The notes under the pieces: model-generated
Databases searched by the model: none
What the model saw: the letters and a program-made list of their open reading frames with translations, nothing else
What the model was told of the DNA's origin: nothing
Assembly: GCA_019237175.1 (NCBI GenBank)
Contig: JAFAHP010000135.1
Location: 1-18,971, forward strand
Reading direction: 5' to 3'
Length of the DNA: 18,971 bases
Source of the DNA: Alphaproteobacteria bacterium
GTDB taxonomy: Bacteria > Pseudomonadota > Alphaproteobacteria > ATCC43930 > CGMCC-115725
Translations under genes and position numbers: made by a program
Part shown: positions 7,703 to 15,701 of the stretch, one piece after another
Numbering within the stretch: position 1 is the stretch's first letter
Layout of the letters: each line of letters begins with the position of its first letter

Positions 7703-7954
7703 GGCGAGCGCACCCTCGACGAGGTGTTGCGGGTCGTCGAGACGCGGCTCAAAGACCGCCCGGCGGCGCTCAAAATCCGCTTTGACAATGACCGCACCAG
7801 GCTCGATGCCGATATTCTGGGCGACATCGCCAAGGCGCGAGCAGTTCGGCACCTCGTCGGCGATCGCCTCCTGCTCGCTTTCGACGCCAACAACGGCTAT
7901 TCGGTCGGCGGCGCCGTTCGCGTCGGCCGGGTTCTCGAAGAATTGGGCTACCTT
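7703..7954 (+). pseudogene. Fragment of an enolase-superfamily (mandelate racemase/muconate lactonizing type) gene
   Basis: Eighty-four codons read like the middle of an MR/MLE enzyme: a TLDEVLRVVETRLKD helix, then ALKIRFDNDRTRLD, which carries the K-x-K/R element of the barrel, an AKARAVRHLVGD segment and LLAFDANNGYSVG with the first metal-binding Asp of the superfamily. The fragment ends at GRVLEELGYL, where a complete enzyme would continue into WFEEP and the rest of the barrel. There is no N-terminal capping domain, no start codon with a ribosome binding site and no C-terminal half. After 7954 the sequence no longer resembles the family, and the next gene begins about 50 bases later. I read it as a deletion remnant of a sugar-acid or related dehydratase/racemase gene. 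The family assignment is from motif recognition only. Confidence 0.7.
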
Positions 7955-7996
7955 TGCGACCGAAGTCCACCGATCGGCGATCGCCCGGCGCCAGAA

Positions 7997-8002
7997 GGGA
8001 GG
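7997..8002 (+). promoter_or_regulatory. Ribosome binding site of the amidohydrolase gene
   Basis: GGGAGG four bases before the ATG at 8007. It lies in the junction between the decayed enolase-family fragment and this gene, so the fragment's downstream end was removed without harming translation of the amidohydrolase. Confidence 0.65.
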
Positions 8003-8006
8003 CTAA

Positions 8007-9545
8007 ATGCCTGCATCACTGATCCGCGGCCGCGCGATGATCACCCATGCGATCGATCGTCAGCGCTGGAACGAGATGACGGACGGCGCGGTGCTTCAGG
8101 AGGACGGCATCATTGTCGCAATCGGCCGCTTCGCCGAACTTAGCCGCAAGCACTCAGACCTGCCGGTCATCGGCACCGGCAACGAGGTTCTGCTGCCGGG
8201 TTTCGTCAACGGCCACCACCATGTGGGCTTGACACCGGTGCAGCTTGGCTCGCCGGACATGCCGTTGGAGCTGTGGTTTGTCACCCGCATGGTGGCGCGC
8301 AGCGTGAACCTCTATCTCGACACACTCTATTCGGCCTTTGAGATGATCATGTCCGGGGTCACGACGGTGCAGCACCTTCACGGCTGGCTGCCCGGCAAGC
8401 TCGCCGACGTCGACCGCGGTGCCGACGAGGCGATCCGCGCCTACGAAGATGTCGGGATGCGGGTTTCCTATTCCTTTGCCGTGCGTGACCAAAACCGGCT
8501 TGTTTATCAGCGCGATGAGGATTTTGTCGCGAGCCTGCCGGCGGAACTGCGCGGGCCGATGCAGCGCTGGTACGACCGCTTTCAGCTCTCGCTCGACGAC
8601 CACCTTGCGCTGTTCGAGAGCCTCCACAGCCGGCATCACAACAAGCGCCGCGTCAAAATCCAGCTCGCCCCGGCTAATTTGCACTGGTGCTCCGATGAGG
8701 CACTCGCCCGGCTCTCAGACACCTCGCGCAAATACGGCGTGCCGCTGCACATGCATCTGTTGGAGACCGCCTATCAAAAAGAATATGCGCGCCGGCGCGG
8801 CGGCGGAACCGCGGTCGATTACATCGACCGTTTCGGGCTCTTGGGGCCGCAGATGACGCTGGGCCACGGCGTATGGCTTAACGAAGCAGACATTCGCCGG
8901 GTAGCCGAGACCGGTACATGTGTGTGTCACAACTGTTCATCCAACTTTCGATTGCGTTCCGGGATTGCGGCGTTGAACACGCTTGAAGCGAATGGCGTCA
9001 ACACCGCGATCGGTATCGACGAGGCCGGGATCAACGATGACCGCGACATGTTTCAGGAAATGCGCATGGTATTGCGCGCCCATCGGGTGCCAGGGATGGC
9101 AGATGAGGTGCCGACATCGGCACAGGTGTTCCGGATGGCGACCTCGGGCGGTGCCAGGACCACCGCGTTCGGCGATCGCATCGGCGCGCTCGAGGTCGGA
9201 CGCGGTGCCGATATGGTGCTGATCGACTGGCACGAGCTGAGTTATCCTTATCTCGACGACGAGACGCCGTTGCTCGACGCGGTGCTGCAGCGTGCCAAGA
9301 CCAGCAGCGTTCGTACCGTGATATGCGACGGCGAGGTGATCTACAGCGACGGCAGGTTCACCAGGGTTGACCGCGATGCGGCACTGCGCGCCCTGCACGA
9401 GGATCTGCAAAAGGCATTGGCGGACGACGAGGTCGAGCGCCGCTGTCTGTCAAAGGCATTACTGCCGTACGTCAAGGCGTTTTACGCCAACTACTTCGAG
9501 CCGGAGCGGCATCGGCCGTTTTACCGCCCCAGCTCGCGGGTGTGA
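8007..9545 (+). CDS. Metal-dependent amidohydrolase (cytosine deaminase/TrzN/SsnA-like)
   Basis: A 512-residue cytoplasmic amidohydrolase-superfamily enzyme of the subtype III kind that removes amino or chloro groups from heterocycles and related compounds. N- and C-terminal strands form the small beta-sandwich (LIRGRAMITHAI near the start, GADMVLIDW near the end) around a TIM barrel. Metal and catalytic positions are present: NGHHHVG (H70, H72), HMHLLET (H250, E253), LGHGVWL (H287) and IGIDEAG (D338). GGGAGG at 7997-8002 lies four bases before the ATG. It appears to head a + strand run of six genes with a GMC dehydrogenase and the glx/glnT genes. A deaminase here would release ammonia or an amine close to enzymes able to capture it. 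The substrate cannot be read from sequence; guanine, 8-oxoguanine, hydroxyatrazine-like and aminated compounds are all possible. Confidence 0.85.
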   Translation: MPASLIRGRAMITHAIDRQRWNEMTDGAVLQEDGIIVAIGRFAELSRKHSDLPVIGTGNEVLLPGFVNGHHHVGLTPVQLGSPDMPLELWFVTRMVARSVNLYLDTLYSAFEMIMSGVTTVQHLHGWLPGKLADVDRGADEAIRAYEDVGMRVSYSFAVRDQNRLVYQRDEDFVASLPAELRGPMQRWYDRFQLSLDDHLALFESLHSRHHNKRRVKIQLAPANLHWCSDEALARLSDTSRKYGVPLHMHLLETAYQKEYARRRGGGTAVDYIDRFGLLGPQMTLGHGVWLNEADIRRVAETGTCVCHNCSSNFRLRSGIAALNTLEANGVNTAIGIDEAGINDDRDMFQEMRMVLRAHRVPGMADEVPTSAQVFRMATSGGARTTAFGDRIGALEVGRGADMVLIDWHELSYPYLDDETPLLDAVLQRAKTSSVRTVICDGEVIYSDGRFTRVDRDAALRALHEDLQKALADDEVERRCLSKALLPYVKAFYANYFEPERHRPFYRPSSRV

Positions 9546-9587
9546 GCGGCGCAAACAGGCAGAGTATAACTCGGCAGCACCCGCGCA

Positions 9588-11303
9588 ATGCGTCACAGTT
9601 TGCGTTCGCAAAAGAAGAGCGTGAAACGTGCTGTGAGAACACGGCGGGTGGAAGATTTCGACTACATCGTGGTCGGCGCGGGTTCGGCGGGCTGCGTATT
9701 GGCGAGCCGTCTGACCGAGGATGGCAAGTCCCGCGTGCTGCTGTTGGAGTTTGGCGGTTCGGATCGCTCGGTGCTGATCCAAATGCCGGCCGCGTTGTCG
9801 ATCCCAATGAGCATGCGAAAATACGACTGGGGTTTTGCCACCGAGCCGGAGCCGCATCTGGGCGGGCGGCGGCTCGCCACGCCGCGCGGCAAGGTACTGG
9901 GAGGTTCATCCTCGATCAACGGTATGGTTTGGGTGCGCGGTAATCCATTCGATTTCGACGGTTGGGAAAAGCAGGGTGCCGAGGGTTGGGGATATCGCCA
10001 TGCGCTGCCCTATTTCCGCCGCGCCGAGGCGCACGAAGGCGGTGATCCGCAATACCGTGGCAGTGATGGTCCGATGTTTAACCGCTATGGATGCCTGGAC
10101 AATCCGCTGCACTACACCTTTCTGGCGGCGACACGGCAGGCCGGCTACCCGGCCACCCCGGACTACAACGGCTACCAACAGGAGGGTTTCGGACGCATGG
10201 CCATGTCGGTGCACCGCGGGAGGCGCTGGAGCACCGCCAACGCCTATCTGCGCCCGGCGCTCCGGCGGGAGAACTTGCGCGTTCTGATGCACGCGCGCGC
10301 GACCCGCGTGCTGCTCTCGCACAGGCGTGCCGCGGGTGTCGCGTATCGTTGGGGCGGCGAGGAGCGCAGGGCGCACGCGAGGCGCGAGGTGATCCTCGCC
10401 GGTGGGCCGATCAGCAACCCCCAGCTTCTGAAGTTGTCGGGGATCGGGCCGGCTGACGAGCTGCGCGCGCTTGGCATCGAGGTCGTGCAGGAGCTGCCCG
10501 GCGTAGGCGAGAACCTGCAGGACCACCTGGAATTCTATTTCCAGGTGGAATGTCGCGAGCCGGTCACCCTTTATTCAGCGATGAACCCGGTGACCAAGGC
10601 GTGGATTGCCATGCGTTGGCTGCTGCGCCGTGACGGGCTGGGCGCCACCAACCATTTTGAGTCCTGCGGTTTCGTGCGCAGCCGTCCCGGCGTGCAATAT
10701 CCGGATTTGCAGTATCACTTCGTGCCGCTTGCCGTGGCCTACGACGGCAAGTCGCTGGTACGGGGTCATGGGTTTCAGGCGCATGTCGGGCCGATGCGCT
10801 CGCACAGCCGCGGCGGGGTGCGGCTCGCTTCGGCCGATCCAACAGAGGCTCCGCTGATCCGCTTCAACTACATGAGCCATCCCGATGACTGGACCGACAT
10901 GCGGGCCGCGGTGCGGCTGACCCGCGAAATCTTCGCGCAGCCCGCCTTTGACCGTTACCGCGGGCGGGAGATCCAGCCGGGCAGTGCGGTGCGGACGGAT
11001 GCCGAGATCGACGCGTTTGTGCGCGAAAAAGTCGAGAGCGCCTATCATCCCTGCGGCACTTGTCGGATGGGAAGGGCGGACGATCCGCGGGCGGTGGTCG
11101 ATCCGGAGTGTCGCGTGATCGGGATGGAAAGGCTGCGGGTGATCGATTCCTCGATCATGCCGACGATCACCACCGGCAACCTGAACGCGCCCACTATTAT
11201 GATCGGCGAGAAGGGTGCCGACCACGTGCGCGGACGCGCGCCGCTGCCGGCAGCGGATGTGCCGGTTTACGTGGCGGCGAACTGGCAGACGGCGCAGCGG
11301 TGA
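9588..11303 (+). CDS. betA: GMC-family FAD oxidoreductase, choline dehydrogenase-like
   Basis: A 571-residue flavoprotein close in length to choline dehydrogenase (E. coli BetA, 556). FAD binds at FDYIVVGAGSAGC (residues about 24-36), followed by LLLEFGG, where the family usually has LLLEAGG. Both GMC signatures are present: PRGKVLGGSSSINGMVWVRG, and GPISNPQLLKLSGIGP. The active-site His is H487 in YHPCGTCRMG, with the conserved Asn in GNLNAPTIMIGEK near 533. Stretches such as GATNHFESCGFVRSR, GPMRSHSRGG and FNYMSHPDDW are typical of BetA rather than of other GMC enzymes. It would oxidise an alcohol, possibly choline, to the aldehyde. No betaine aldehyde dehydrogenase or BetI regulator is nearby, so the true substrate may differ. 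The ATG has no clear ribosome binding site. In-frame GTGs at 9621, 9633 and 9648 are alternatives, all before the FAD motif. Confidence 0.85.
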   Translation: MRHSLRSQKKSVKRAVRTRRVEDFDYIVVGAGSAGCVLASRLTEDGKSRVLLLEFGGSDRSVLIQMPAALSIPMSMRKYDWGFATEPEPHLGGRRLATPRGKVLGGSSSINGMVWVRGNPFDFDGWEKQGAEGWGYRHALPYFRRAEAHEGGDPQYRGSDGPMFNRYGCLDNPLHYTFLAATRQAGYPATPDYNGYQQEGFGRMAMSVHRGRRWSTANAYLRPALRRENLRVLMHARATRVLLSHRRAAGVAYRWGGEERRAHARREVILAGGPISNPQLLKLSGIGPADELRALGIEVVQELPGVGENLQDHLEFYFQVECREPVTLYSAMNPVTKAWIAMRWLLRRDGLGATNHFESCGFVRSRPGVQYPDLQYHFVPLAVAYDGKSLVRGHGFQAHVGPMRSHSRGGVRLASADPTEAPLIRFNYMSHPDDWTDMRAAVRLTREIFAQPAFDRYRGREIQPGSAVRTDAEIDAFVREKVESAYHPCGTCRMGRADDPRAVVDPECRVIGMERLRVIDSSIMPTITTGNLNAPTIMIGEKGADHVRGRAPLPAADVPVYVAANWQTAQR

Positions 11304-11419
11304 TTGCGGATTTATCGCGGCGCTTCGCGTCGCCGTGGAGGGGTTCGGATCCCGGCAGACGCCCATTGCGGCACCCCGGGCCGAAGAATAACTTTCCGTT
11401 GGATTAGCGGGGACGCTTG

Positions 11420-12319
11420 ATGTGTGGCATCGTCGGGTTGTTTTTCAAGCGCGGTGCGGCGACCGAGAAACTCGGGCCGCTCTTGAGCGGCATGCTAGGG
11501 CAGATGAGCGAGCGCGGACCCGACAGTGCCGGCTTCGCCTTATACGGCGAGGCGGCGCCCGATGGCGCATTCAAGGCGACGCTGCACGCACCCGATCGAG
11601 GCTATGATTGGGCGGCGTTTGAGGTCGAGCTCGGCGGCGTGTTCCCGCTCGCCGCACCGGCCCGGCATTACGGCAATCACGCGGTTTTTACGTTGGACCG
11701 CGCGCCAAGCCCACTCTTTGATTGGCTCGACGCTCATCACCCGGAAGTCGGCGTGTTCGGCTTTGGCGAGCACATCGAGGTCTATAAGGATGTCGGGTCG
11801 CCGGATGCGGTAGCGCAGCGCTTTGGACTTGAACGCCGCTCGGGCACGCACGGGCTCGGCCACACCCGAATGGCAACGGAAAGTGCTGTCACCACCGAGC
11901 ATTCGCATCCGTTTTCGACCGGCCCGGATCTCTGCCTCGTTCACAACGGCTCGCTGTCCAACTACAACCGCGTGCGCCAGTCGTTGCGCCGCGAGGGCAT
12001 CCGCTTTGTGACCGACAATGACACCGAGGTGGCAGCCGGCTACCTGACTTGGCGCTTGCATCAGGGGATGGCTTTAGACCGGGCGCTCGAGGCAGCACTC
12101 GCCGATCTCGATGGTTTTTACACGTTTGCCGTCGGGACCGGGAACGGTTTTGCAATTCTGCGCGATCCGATTGCCTGCAAACCCGCGGTTCTTGCTGAAA
12201 CCGAAGACTGGGTGGCGATGGCCACCGAATACCGCGCGATCGCGACCCTGCCGAATGCATCCGCGGCCGAGATCTGGGAGCCGCAGCCGGCGACCGTCTA
12301 TTGCTGGCGGCGGCAGTGA
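11420..12319 (+). CDS. glxB: Class II glutamine amidotransferase subunit of a split glutamate synthase (GlxB/MgsA)
   Basis: A 299-residue Ntn-type glutaminase corresponding to the N-terminal domain of the large glutamate synthase subunit. The protein begins Met-Cys-Gly-Ile. The ATG at 11420 is chosen over the in-frame TTG at 11417 because Cys2 must become the N-terminal nucleophile after Met removal. Family motifs are RGPDSAG (32-38), GLGHTRMAT, EHSHPF, LVHNGSLSNY and DNDTE. GGGGA lies shortly before the start. In methylotrophs the homologous MgsA, with MgsB and MgsC, takes gamma-glutamylmethylamide made by GmaS and forms N-methylglutamate. In rhizobia the equivalents are called GlxB, GlxC and GlxD. 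The complete set follows here in the same order, so the subunits likely assemble into one cytoplasmic enzyme. Whether the donor is glutamine or a glutamylamide cannot be told from this sequence. Confidence 0.88.
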   Translation: MCGIVGLFFKRGAATEKLGPLLSGMLGQMSERGPDSAGFALYGEAAPDGAFKATLHAPDRGYDWAAFEVELGGVFPLAAPARHYGNHAVFTLDRAPSPLFDWLDAHHPEVGVFGFGEHIEVYKDVGSPDAVAQRFGLERRSGTHGLGHTRMATESAVTTEHSHPFSTGPDLCLVHNGSLSNYNRVRQSLRREGIRFVTDNDTEVAAGYLTWRLHQGMALDRALEAALADLDGFYTFAVGTGNGFAILRDPIACKPAVLAETEDWVAMATEYRAIATLPNASAAEIWEPQPATVYCWRRQ

Positions 12320-12999
12320 TTGAGGTGGATCTGGCGCAAAGTTCGGTCCGCGCATTGAACGCGAGGCTGCACCAGCCTACTGCGCAGACCAACCAGCTTT
12401 ATTGGCAGGTGCTAAATCCGAACGGCGCCCATGCGATTGCAGTGGGTCTCACCCAGCCGCTGCAGATAGAGATCAAAGGACATGCCGGCTATTACTGCGG
12501 CGGGATGAACGCGGCGGCGACAGTGATCGTCGATGGCCACGCAGGAACCGGGGTCGCCGAAAACATCATGAGCGGGATCGTCCGCGTCCGCGGCAACGCG
12601 TCACAATCGGCTGCCGCTTCCGGTCGCGGCGGGCTCGTCGTCATCGAGGGCAATGCGGGGGCGCGCTGCGGCATCTCGATGAAGGGCGTAACAATTGTTG
12701 TGGGCGGTTCGGTCGGGCATATGAGCGCGTTCATGGGGCAGACCGGAGTCTTGGTCGTTTGCGGCGATGCCGGTCCCAATCTTGGAGACTCACTCTATGA
12801 GGCCGAGATTTTTGTCGCCGGCACCGTCGCCAGTCTCGGTGCCGACTGCACAGAAACCGATATGACGGCCAGCGATGCCGAGCGCGTCGCCGGCCTGCTT
12901 GGTCGCGCCGGCATCAAGGCGGATGCGGCCCGGTTCAGGCATTACGGCTCGGCGCGGCGCCTCTACAACTTTCGCGTCGATCATACTGCCGAATATTGA
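12316..12999 (+). CDS. glxC: GXGXG-domain subunit of a split glutamate synthase (GlxC/MgsB)
   Basis: A 227-residue protein matching the C-terminal right-handed beta-helix of the glutamate synthase large subunit, which has a structural and inter-domain signalling role rather than a catalytic one. The repeated glycine pattern is plain: GHAGYYCGG, DGHAGTGVAENIMSG, EGNAGARCGISMKG, GGSVGHMSAFMGQ and CGDAGPNLGDSLYEAE. I place the start at GTG 12316, where GTGA overlaps the glxB stop by four bases, a usual sign of translational coupling. The sequence after it (MIEVDLAQSSVRALN) reads like the family N-terminus. A TTG at 12301 in the same frame would add five residues. The gene ends two bases before the glxD ATG. 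In GmaS-linked operons the homologue is MgsB. Confidence 0.87.
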   Translation: MIEVDLAQSSVRALNARLHQPTAQTNQLYWQVLNPNGAHAIAVGLTQPLQIEIKGHAGYYCGGMNAAATVIVDGHAGTGVAENIMSGIVRVRGNASQSAAASGRGGLVVIEGNAGARCGISMKGVTIVVGGSVGHMSAFMGQTGVLVVCGDAGPNLGDSLYEAEIFVAGTVASLGADCTETDMTASDAERVAGLLGRAGIKADAARFRHYGSARRLYNFRVDHTAEY

Positions 13000-13001
13000 C
13001 G

Positions 13002-14318
13002 ATGAACCGACCTTCGTTGCGGCGCTCCGCTACCTTCTCTCCTGCAGTAATCGCCGAGATCGAAAGAGCCGCGGATCAAGGCCTCTACCAGATCCGCGGC
13101 TTTGGCGCCCTGCGGCCATTACCGGGTTTTGACGATCTCGTCCTGCTTGGCGCCTCGATGTCGCGTTACCCGCTCGAAGGCTATCGCGAGCGGTGCGCCA
13201 CCGATGTAACGCTTGGCACGCGCTTTGCGACAAAGCCCATCGAGCTCAAGATCCCAATCACGATTGCGGGAATGAGCTTTGGCGCGCTTGGCGCCAATGC
13301 CAAGCGCGCGCTCGGCCGGGGAGCGAGCTTGGCTGGCACGTGCACCACCACCGGCGATGGCGGCATGAGTGAAGAGGAGCGCAGTGCGTCGACGATCCTG
13401 GTCTATCAGGTGTTGCCGTCGCGCTATGGCTTCGACCCGGCTCATCTGCGCGCCTGCGAGGCGGTCGAAATCGTCGTCGGCCAGGGCGCTAAACCAGGTG
13501 GCGGCGGCATGCTGCTGGGCCAGAAGATCACCGAGCGGGTGGCTGAGATGCGCACACTGCCGCCAGGCATCGATCAGCGCAGTGCTTGTCGCCACCCGGA
13601 CTGGACCGGCCCTGACGATCTGACCATCAAGATCCAAGAATTGCGCGAACTTACGGATTGGGAAAAGCCAGTATTTGTCAAGATCGGCGCGTCGCGGCCG
13701 CATTTTGACGTACAGCTGGCGGTCAAAGCCGGGGCCGATGTCATCGTGCTCGACGGGATGCAGGGCGGCACTGGCGCCACTCAGGATGTCTTTATCGAGC
13801 ATGCCGGCATCCCGACCCTGCCGGCCTTGCGCCAAGCGGTCGAGGCGCTGCAGGAGCTCGGCCAGCACCGGAAGGTGCAGCTGATCGTTTCCGGCGGCAT
13901 CCGCAGCGGCGCCGATGTCGCCAAGGCGCTGGCGATGGGCGCTGATGCGGTCTCGATCGGCACCGCCGCCCTGGTGGCGCTCGGCTGCAACCGGGCGATC
14001 CATGTCGAGGATTACGAGGCACTCGGCACCGCGCCGGGTGCCTGTCATCATTGCCATACCGGCCGGTGCCCGGTCGGCATCACGACACAAGACCCGGTCC
14101 TCGAAGCGCGGCTCGATGTCGAAGAGGGTGCGCGGCGGATCCGCAACTTTCTGACGGTGCTGACGCTCGAGGCTCAGACTCTCGCCCGCGCCTGCGGTAA
14201 GTCTCATCTTCATAATCTCGAACCGGAGGACTTGGCCGCACTGACCGTCGAGGCTGCGGCGATGGCGGGCGTTCCGCTCGCCGGTACCGACTGGATCCCA
14301 GGCAAATCAAATTACTAA
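13002..14318 (+). CDS. glxD: FMN- and Fe-S-binding synthase subunit of a split glutamate synthase (GlxD/MgsC)
   Basis: A 438-residue protein equivalent to the central synthase domain of glutamate synthase, where 2-oxoglutarate accepts nitrogen with electrons passing through FMN. The TIM barrel shows IAGMSFGALGANAKRAL, TTTGDGGMSEEE, GQGAKPGGGGMLLGQK, VFVKIGAS, VIVLDGMQGGTGATQ, VSGGIRSGADVAKALAMGADAV and GTAAL. Near the C-terminus, CHHCHTGRCPVGITTQDP has Cys348, Cys351 and Cys356 spaced as in the 3Fe-4S site of GltB. The ATG at 13002, two bases after the glxC stop, is preferred to the in-frame TTG at 12996. Neither has a strong ribosome binding site, which fits coupled translation. Ferredoxin or another external reductase would be needed, since no GltD-like subunit is encoded here. 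Confidence 0.9.
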   Translation: MNRPSLRRSATFSPAVIAEIERAADQGLYQIRGFGALRPLPGFDDLVLLGASMSRYPLEGYRERCATDVTLGTRFATKPIELKIPITIAGMSFGALGANAKRALGRGASLAGTCTTTGDGGMSEEERSASTILVYQVLPSRYGFDPAHLRACEAVEIVVGQGAKPGGGGMLLGQKITERVAEMRTLPPGIDQRSACRHPDWTGPDDLTIKIQELRELTDWEKPVFVKIGASRPHFDVQLAVKAGADVIVLDGMQGGTGATQDVFIEHAGIPTLPALRQAVEALQELGQHRKVQLIVSGGIRSGADVAKALAMGADAVSIGTAALVALGCNRAIHVEDYEALGTAPGACHHCHTGRCPVGITTQDPVLEARLDVEEGARRIRNFLTVLTLEAQTLARACGKSHLHNLEPEDLAALTVEAAAMAGVPLAGTDWIPGKSNY

Positions 14319-14338
14319 GCCTCAAAGGGAGTACATTC

Positions 14339-15646
14339 ATGTCGCTGGACCTGGCAAAACGTGCAGCAGAAAGCGGGGTCCGATATTTCCTGATCAGCTT
14401 TGTCGACCTTTTCGGGGTGTTGCGGGCAAAGCTGGTACCGGCTGTGGCAATCGAGCAGATGCAGCGCGATGGTGCTGCGTTCGCCGGCTTTGCAACGCAC
14501 CTCGATCTTAGCCCAGCCGATCCCGACATGTTCGCGATGCCGGATCCTGCGAGCTTGATCCAGATCCCATGGAAGCCTGAGGTTGGGTGGCTCGCCGCCG
14601 ATCTCCACATACATGGCGCACCGCTCGAACATGCCCCCCGCCATATTCTCAAGCGCCAGCTGGCGGCGGCCGAAACCGCGGGCTATCGGCTCAAATCAGG
14701 TGTCGAAGCCGAGTTCTTTGTATTGCGAGCGGACGGAGAGGCAGTCGGTGACGACGACGACCGGCAGCCAAAGCCGTGTTACGATCAAAGGGCGCTGTTG
14801 CGGCATTACGAGTTGATCCGCGCAATCAGCGACGCGATGCTCGGGCTTGGCTGGGGCCCCTACCAGAGCGATCACGAAGATGCCAACGGCCAGTTCGAGA
14901 TGAACTGGACCTATGACGACGCCTTGGTCACCGCCGACAGGCACGTGTTCTTTAAATTCATGGTCAAGGAGCTGGCTCGGCAACACGGGCTGCGCGCGAC
15001 TTTCATGCCCAAGCCATTTCTGCATCTCACCGGGAACGGGTGTCACGCCCATGTCTCGTTGTGGGATCTAGAGGCCAATACCAATCTGTTCCACGATCCC
15101 GAAGGCGAGCTGGGCCTCTCGACCCTCGCATATCATTTTCTTGGAGGCATCCTCACCCATGCCACTGCATTGACCGCGCTGTTCACGCCGACCGTCAACA
15201 GTTTCAAGCGAATCAACGCGGCGCCGACGATATCGGGGGCTACATGGTCGCCAAACGCAATAAGCTACGGCGCCAACAACCGCACCCATATGGTGCGGAT
15301 CCCTGAGCCAGGGCGGTTTGAATTGCGGCTAATGGACGGTGCAGCGAACCCTTATCTGCTGCAGGCCGGCATTCTTGCCGGCGGTCTTGACGGCATCGCC
15401 CATCAACGCGACCCGGGCAAGCGGCTCGACATCGATATGTACGAAGTCGATGCTGTTCCAGCCGAGATCCCTCGGTTGCCGCTCAACCTTCTCGATGCGT
15501 TGCGCGCCTTTGAAGCTTCGAAAACTTTGCGCGCGGCATTCGGCTCAGCCTTTGTCAATTCCTACGTCAAGCTGCGAATGGCGCAATGGGCCGATTACAT
15601 GCGACATCTGACCGATTGGGAGCGCGAGCATACTCTCGACGTATAA
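14339..15646 (+). CDS. glnT: Type III glutamine synthetase / gamma-glutamylmethylamide synthetase-like (GlnT/GmaS)
   Basis: A 435-residue glutamine synthetase fold enzyme, close to the length of GlnT and GmaS. It should join glutamate to ammonia or an amine with ATP in the cytoplasm. Catalytic parts are visible: SGVEAEFF with metal-binding E123/E125, DHEDANGQFEMNW (178 onward), GNGCHAHVSLWD (232 onward, ammonium/glutamate site), VNSFKR and FELRLMDGAANPYL. The adenylylation tyrosine loop of class I GlnA (NLYDLPPEE) is replaced by DMYEVDAVPAEIP, so GlnE-type control is uncertain. AAGGGAG just before the ATG gives a good ribosome binding site. It follows glxD by 20 bp. The order glxB-glxC-glxD-glnT equals mgsA-mgsB-mgsC-gmaS of the N-methylglutamate pathway. 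GmaS (methylamine) and GlnT (ammonia) cannot be separated by eye, so the amine substrate is open. Confidence 0.88.
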   Translation: MSLDLAKRAAESGVRYFLISFVDLFGVLRAKLVPAVAIEQMQRDGAAFAGFATHLDLSPADPDMFAMPDPASLIQIPWKPEVGWLAADLHIHGAPLEHAPRHILKRQLAAAETAGYRLKSGVEAEFFVLRADGEAVGDDDDRQPKPCYDQRALLRHYELIRAISDAMLGLGWGPYQSDHEDANGQFEMNWTYDDALVTADRHVFFKFMVKELARQHGLRATFMPKPFLHLTGNGCHAHVSLWDLEANTNLFHDPEGELGLSTLAYHFLGGILTHATALTALFTPTVNSFKRINAAPTISGATWSPNAISYGANNRTHMVRIPEPGRFELRLMDGAANPYLLQAGILAGGLDGIAHQRDPGKRLDIDMYEVDAVPAEIPRLPLNLLDALRAFEASKTLRAAFGSAFVNSYVKLRMAQWADYMRHLTDWEREHTLDV

Positions 15647-15701
15647 TATTGACGCAGCACCGACCGATACCGCCCCCGACGCCTTCCCCCTCCCCGGTTG
15701 C

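Noticed and set aside
7561..7893. N-terminal extension of the DUF4337 protein to an upstream ATG
   Set aside because: The added sequence is Arg/Ser-rich and runs antisense to the enolase-family remnant. The internal ATG at 7560 has an excellent ribosome binding site.
7466..8143. 225-codon + strand frame containing the enolase-family fragment
   Set aside because: Its ATG lies inside the antisense of the DUF4337 gene and its end inside the amidohydrolase gene. Only the middle 84 codons resemble a protein family, so it is treated as a gene remnant and not an intact gene.
13119..14213. 364-codon open frame on the - strand
   Set aside because: It lies wholly antisense to glxD, whose motifs are complete. 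The antisense frame is open because of GC-rich codon use, and its translation matches no family I recognise.
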